A stretch of 9,197 bases of DNA from JADFUZ01 sp034430415 (GTDB lineage: Bacteria > Chloroflexota > Dehalococcoidia > GIF9 > AB-539-J10). Under the pieces are notes generated by a model that was not told where the DNA came from, did not search any database, and was given only the letters and a program-made list of their open reading frames with translations. Position 1 is the first letter of the stretch; each line of letters starts with the position of its first letter. The translations under genes and the position numbers were made by a program. Where the stretch lies: positions 1 to 9,197 of the forward strand of contig DAOUEN010000009.1 of NCBI GenBank assembly GCA_034430415.1. Direction: 5' to 3'. Shown one piece after another: positions 6,018 to 9,197 of this stretch.

Positions 6018-7716
6018 GATAGAGGAGCTAACCTTTCGCTACAGCGGGGGCGAGAAGCCATCTCTTGCGAGCATAAGCCTTGAGATCGGGGATGGCGAGT
6101 TTGTACTGATCGCCGGCCCGTCTGGCGGAGGAAAGTCGAGCCTGTGCCGTTGTCTCAATGGCCTGATACCTCATTTCTATGGTGGTGAAATAGGCGGCAC
6201 CGTCGAAGTGGATGGGCTGGATGTGTTGCAGCACTCCACGAAGGAACTGGCCACCAAGGTAGGCATGGTATTTCAAGATCCCGAGAATCAATTGGTGACC
6301 ATGGATGTGGAACGGGAGATCGCCTTTGGTTTGGAGAACCTCAGTTACTCCAGAGCGTTGATGGCCAAAAGGGTGGAAGAGGCGCTGGATGTGGTGGGCA
6401 TTGCTGACTTGCGGCATCGAGCCCTGAGCAGTCTTTCAGGTGGGCAGAAGCAGAGGGTGGCCATAGCCTCTGTCCTGGCGCTTCATCCCAGTGTCCTGGT
6501 ACTGGATGAACCCACTTCTGAACTGGATCCCAAAGGTGCCGAAGAGGTCCTCAACGTGTTGGAGCGACTGAATGACGAGCTGGGCATCACGGTAGTGCTC
6601 GTCGAGCATAGGCTGGACAGGGTAGTGCAACACGCGGACAGGATGATCTTGCTGGACAGAGGGGCGATCGTGGCTGATGGGAATCCGCGGTCAGTTTTGA
6701 GCGATAGTGGGGTGGAAGAGATGGGCATCGGCCTGCCGCCAGTGATCCAGCTCGTCCGGAGCTTGAGGGACAAGGGCGTAGACCCCAAATGTATCCCGCT
6801 GACAGTCAAGGAAGGTAGAGCAGCCCTGGTCGAAGTCTTGCAGCGCCGCTCCCCTGAGGAGAGAAGAGCTGAGGGTCAACGCCGGGAGGTCGTGGGGTTT
6901 CCGGCGCCCGCTGGAGGAGATGTTCCTGAACCCCTGATCGGAGTGGAAGGGCTGTATCATATCTACCCGAGCCACTTCGCAGCCTTGAGGAACATAAGTC
7001 TGGAGATATATCCTGGAGAGTTTGTGGCCATAATGGGCAGAAACGCCTCAGGCAAGACCACACTGGTCAAGCATTTCAATGGTCTCTTGAAGCCGACAAA
7101 GGGCGATGTGAGGGTACACGGGGTGAGGACCAAGGACACGACTGTTGCCGAGCTGGCCAGGAGCGTCGGGTTTGTCTTTCAGGATCCAAACGATCACTTG
7201 TTCGCTGATACCGTCGAGGAGGAAGTAGCCTTCACCTTGAGAAACTCGGAATTCGAGGATGGGGAGAGGGGGCGGGTGGTTGATCGGATGCTGCAGAGAT
7301 TCGATCTTACGCCATACCGGCATCAATATCCCCGATCCCTAAGCGGCGGAGAGAAACAGAGGGTGGCTTTGGCTTCAGTTCTTGCAGCTCAACCTGAGGT
7401 ATTCGTCATGGATGAGCCCACGAGGGGGATGGACCACAGGCTCAAAACTGAGCTGATGAGCTTCCTGAACGAGTATCGAGACGATGGCAGAGCGGTCATC
7501 CTGGTGACTCAAGACGTAGAGACGGTGGCCCGGTATGTCGACAGAGTGATACTGCTCAGTGAGGGTCAGGTGGTGGTGGATGGCTCTAGGCGTGAGGTGC
7601 TTTCGGAGGCGCTACTTTTCTCGCCTCAAATGAACCGTCTGGCTCAGTCTCTTAGAGGGTATGGTGTTCCTGGCGACATATTGACCGCTGATGAGATGGT
7701 GGAGGTGGTGATGTGA
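6010..7716 (+). CDS. ecfA: Fused double ECF ATPase (EcfA1-EcfA2 type)
   Basis: This single chain of 568 residues carries both nucleotide-binding halves of the ECF importer, which most ECF systems encode as two genes. First half: Walker A GPSGGGKS (36-43), Q-loop Gln89, signature LSGGQ (142-146), Walker B VLVLDE (162-167), H-loop His200. Second half: Walker A GRNASGKT (343-350), Q-loop Gln391, signature LSGGE (444-448), Walker B VFVMDE (464-469). At the second H-loop position the sequence is VTQD, so Gln501 replaces the switch histidine. A charged, poorly conserved linker lies at about 270-305. The TTG start at 6010 overlaps the ecfT stop by eight bases; GGAGG (5993-5997) lies 12 bases upstream. 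It would power import on the cytoplasmic face with EcfT and the following S-component. Confidence 0.94.
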   Translation: MIRIEELTFRYSGGEKPSLASISLEIGDGEFVLIAGPSGGGKSSLCRCLNGLIPHFYGGEIGGTVEVDGLDVLQHSTKELATKVGMVFQDPENQLVTMDVEREIAFGLENLSYSRALMAKRVEEALDVVGIADLRHRALSSLSGGQKQRVAIASVLALHPSVLVLDEPTSELDPKGAEEVLNVLERLNDELGITVVLVEHRLDRVVQHADRMILLDRGAIVADGNPRSVLSDSGVEEMGIGLPPVIQLVRSLRDKGVDPKCIPLTVKEGRAALVEVLQRRSPEERRAEGQRREVVGFPAPAGGDVPEPLIGVEGLYHIYPSHFAALRNISLEIYPGEFVAIMGRNASGKTTLVKHFNGLLKPTKGDVRVHGVRTKDTTVAELARSVGFVFQDPNDHLFADTVEEEVAFTLRNSEFEDGERGRVVDRMLQRFDLTPYRHQYPRSLSGGEKQRVALASVLAAQPEVFVMDEPTRGMDHRLKTELMSFLNEYRDDGRAVILVTQDVETVARYVDRVILLSEGQVVVDGSRREVLSEALLFSPQMNRLAQSLRGYGVPGDILTADEMVEVVM

Positions 7717-8405
7717 AAGGGGGCCGCGTTGCCGTATGGCTGGCGCTCATCATTGGCGTAGGTTTCGCCGTCTCTCCTGCGCTGTTTCCGTCACTGGGCA
7801 TTGTGGTCAATTGGGGTTTAATGGCAGCCCTGCTGGCTCTGCTACTCATGTTGGCCTTCTTCTTCAGGGTTGAATCGGTAGCTCTAGGCACCAAGGAAAT
7901 AGCCTTGGTGAGCATGCTGGCGGCCATGTCGGCCTTTCTAAGGATCCCCTTTGCTGCTATTCCGAGCGTCCAGCCTTCAAGCTTCCTGATAATCTGTTCT
8001 GGGTATGTCTTTGGATCAGTAGCTGGGTTCACGGTAGGAGCGATGACGCCCCTCGTCTCCAACTTCTTCCTGGGGCAAGGCCCCTGGACCCTCTATCAGA
8101 TGCTTGCTTGGGGACTGATGGGTTGCGCTGCTGGCTATCTCAAGGGGTTCTCCTTGGGGAGAAAAGGGTTGGTGGTCTTCGGGATCGTCTCGGCTTATGT
8201 TTTTGGCTTCGTAACGGATGTCCACTTCTGGCTGTACTTCACCTATCCCCTTACGCTCAACACCCTTGCCCTAGTTGTGTTGAGTAGCTTTCCCTTTGAC
8301 ACGGCTCATGCCGCAGGTAACGCTGTCTTTCTGGGTCTGTTCGGGGCGAGAACCGTGGCCATACTGGAGAGATACAGGACTCGCTTCAGTTGGGTTCACC
8401 ACTGA
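7713..8405 (+). CDS. ECF transporter S-component (putative corrinoid-specific)
   Basis: This is the membrane protein that binds the vitamin and gives the importer its specificity. It has 230 residues and starts at GTG 7713, overlapping the ecfA stop by four bases, with GGAGGTGG (7701-7708) upstream. Hydrophobic segments lie at about 6-24, 29-51, 60-77, 91-110, 127-145, 151-172, 180-195 and 197-215. Family hallmarks are an AxxxA packing motif (Ala70/Ala74) in the third segment, NFFLGQGPWTLYQMLAWG (117-134) and FDTAHAAGN (195-203) before the last helix. S-components usually have six helices, so the first two here look like an N-terminal addition. The substrate cannot be read from these motifs. 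Corrinoid or a B12 precursor is inferred from the DUF4430 protein and the adenosyltransferase; a different vitamin remains possible. Confidence 0.85.
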   Translation: MKGGRVAVWLALIIGVGFAVSPALFPSLGIVVNWGLMAALLALLLMLAFFFRVESVALGTKEIALVSMLAAMSAFLRIPFAAIPSVQPSSFLIICSGYVFGSVAGFTVGAMTPLVSNFFLGQGPWTLYQMLAWGLMGCAAGYLKGFSLGRKGLVVFGIVSAYVFGFVTDVHFWLYFTYPLTLNTLALVVLSSFPFDTAHAAGNAVFLGLFGARTVAILERYRTRFSWVHH

Positions 8406-8547
8406 CGAATTGAAGTCGATCAGGCGGTCATCGTGTGACGGTTTGTGGCTAACCGGCCTTGTTCAAGACCAGATTGCGTTGTACTATGGTACGTCGGCTA
8501 TGCTTGATGGCCAACTGAGTCTTCTTGTTCAGCGCTGAGGGGATCAG
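8406..8547 (+). other. Gap before cobO with a weak promoter candidate
   Basis: This 142-base gap carries no convincing gene. TTGTTC (8459-8464) and TACTAT (8482-8487) are 17 bases apart and could form a weak promoter; TTGCGT (8474-8479) with TATGCT (8499-8504) is another, badly spaced candidate. I see no B12-box-like sequence and no clear terminator, so cobO may be read through from the transport genes, have its own promoter, or both. A good Shine-Dalgarno (GAGGGGAT, 8537-8544) precedes cobO. Confidence 0.3.
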
Positions 8548-9078
8548 ATGAAGCAGCAAGGTCTAGTTCAGGTATACACCGGAGATGGCAAAGGAAAGAG
8601 CACTGCCGCCATCGGGCAGCTGATTCGATGTGCGGGCCATGGCTACAAAGTGGGCATCGTATGCTTCTTCAAGGATCCCCAGTCATTTGGAGACGGCGAG
8701 TTCGATTCGCTACAGAAGCTCGGAATCGATGCGTTTTTCTTCGCCCGAAAGCATCCGCATTTCTACAAGGAAGTCAGTCGTGGTGAAGTGAGAGGGGAGT
8801 GTCTGAAGGGGATGAAGTTCATAAAGGGGCTCTTCGCTGATGGAACCTGGGATATGCTGGTTCTGGACGAACTGAATATCGCCCTGCGTGATGGTTTCCT
8901 GAAAGAGGAGGAGGTGCTAGGACTCGTTGACGAGAAGCCCTGGCGTCTAGAGCTTGTCTTGACTGGCCGTGGGGCTCCGGGGAGACTGATAGCAAAGGCA
9001 GACCTGGTAACTGAAGTCAAGAATGTCAAACATCCATATGATCAGGGAGTGTTCGAACGGGAGGGTATTGAGCGGTAG
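8548..9078 (+). CDS. cobO: Corrinoid adenosyltransferase (CobO/CobA/BtuR family)
   Basis: The enzyme transfers the 5'-deoxyadenosyl group of ATP to cob(I)alamin or related cobamides, making the coenzyme form; it serves both salvage and synthesis in the cytoplasm. The product has 176 residues, ATG at 8548 with Shine-Dalgarno GAGGGGAT. Seen: the P-loop GDGKGKST (12-19), Walker-B-like MLVLDELN (103-110), LTGRGAP (138-144) and the C-terminal VKNVKHPYDQG (157-167), all typical of the family. It lacks the roughly 20-25-residue N-terminal helix of the E. coli and Salmonella enzymes, and the aromatic FTW segment that contacts corrinoid there is replaced by FFFARKHPHF (63-72). Its position 142 bases behind a complete ECF importer suggests that imported corrinoid is adenosylated at once. 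Confidence 0.93.
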   Translation: MKQQGLVQVYTGDGKGKSTAAIGQLIRCAGHGYKVGIVCFFKDPQSFGDGEFDSLQKLGIDAFFFARKHPHFYKEVSRGEVRGECLKGMKFIKGLFADGTWDMLVLDELNIALRDGFLKEEEVLGLVDEKPWRLELVLTGRGAPGRLIAKADLVTEVKNVKHPYDQGVFEREGIER

Positions 9079-9084
9079 CCGCTT
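9070..9084 (+). terminator. Weak hairpin at the end of cobO
   Basis: AGCGG (9071-9075) and CCGCT (9079-9083) form a five-base stem around the TAG stop codon, extendable by one G-T pair. It is followed by TTGTTATG, not a true T-run, so intrinsic termination would be inefficient at best. Confidence 0.2.
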
Positions 9085-9197
9085 GTTATGCTTCGGAGAG
9101 ACATGGGGGTGGATGGGGCGCGAGGCGCATTTGCGGTTACCTGATGGCTGAAAGGTATTGCTCCAGGGGTTGCGAAAAGCCGCATATCCCACAGTGT
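9085..9197. other. Non-coding end of window, with one hairpin
   Basis: No gene can be supported here. An imperfect hairpin pairs GGG 9167-9169 with CCC 9188-9190 and TGCG 9171-9174 with CGCA 9181-9184 around a six-base loop. It has no T-run, and its role cannot be judged because the sequence stops just after it. Confidence 0.25.

Noticed and set aside
8296..8538. Open frame of 80 codons overlapping the S-component end and the gap before cobO
   Set aside because: Most of it is out of frame with the well-supported S-component, and there is no family resemblance or ribosome binding site.
9167..9190. Hairpin near the window end as a terminator or riboswitch piece
   Set aside because: There is no T-run and no B12-box-like sequence, and the window ends too soon to judge.
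1..9197. Search by eye for CRISPR arrays, tRNA genes, insertion sequences and attachment sites
   Set aside because: No spaced direct repeats, cloverleaf signatures, transposase motifs or terminal inverted repeats were seen; the only repeats are the coding BACON units.

Overview
The window reads as an operon-dense stretch of a GC-rich anaerobic bacterium; every supported gene is on the + strand. A class III (oxygen-sensitive) ribonucleotide reductase with its activase points to an anaerobe. Secreted proteins with C-terminal membrane anchors, a lipoprotein-like signal and an ECF-type vitamin importer suggest a single-membrane envelope. I would guess Chloroflexota (Dehalococcoidia-like), but this rests on gene style only; Firmicutes-like lineages remain possible.

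Layout: bases 1-471 hold the C-terminal part of anaerobic ribonucleoside-triphosphate reductase (nrdD), with its zinc site and glycyl-radical motif. It overlaps a radical-SAM activase, nrdG (to 1190). Bases 1191-1417 are a leader region with a B12-box-like sequence inside a possible long-range stem (tentative cobalamin riboswitch) and, just downstream, a good sigma-70-type promoter. Bases 1418-4081 encode an 887-residue secreted, membrane-anchored protein: an alpha-toroid (prenyltransferase / squalene-cyclase / intrinsic-factor-alpha-like) domain, three BACON-like domains, an InlB-type beta repeat, an uncharacterised beta region and a C-terminal transmembrane helix. Next come a DUF4430 protein (transcobalamin beta-domain-like) that probably starts at a non-ATG codon and is a lipoprotein, EcfT, a fused double EcfA ATPase and an ECF S-component (to 8405). 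After a 142-base gap comes a CobO/BtuR-type corrinoid adenosyltransferase (8548-9078). The last 119 bases hold no gene I can support.

The central hypothesis is a self-contained corrinoid (vitamin B12) capture, import and activation locus. Animal intrinsic factor and transcobalamin clamp B12 between an alpha-toroid domain and a beta domain of the DUF4430 type. Here those two modules lie in two adjacent exported proteins, followed by a complete dedicated ECF importer and the enzyme that adenosylates imported corrinoid. The module identities are read from motifs; corrinoid as the substrate and the two-part clamp are inference. Other points worth a look are a His-to-Gln change in the H-loop of the second EcfA half, the CTG start candidate, and the DVDDTA motif in the toroid.
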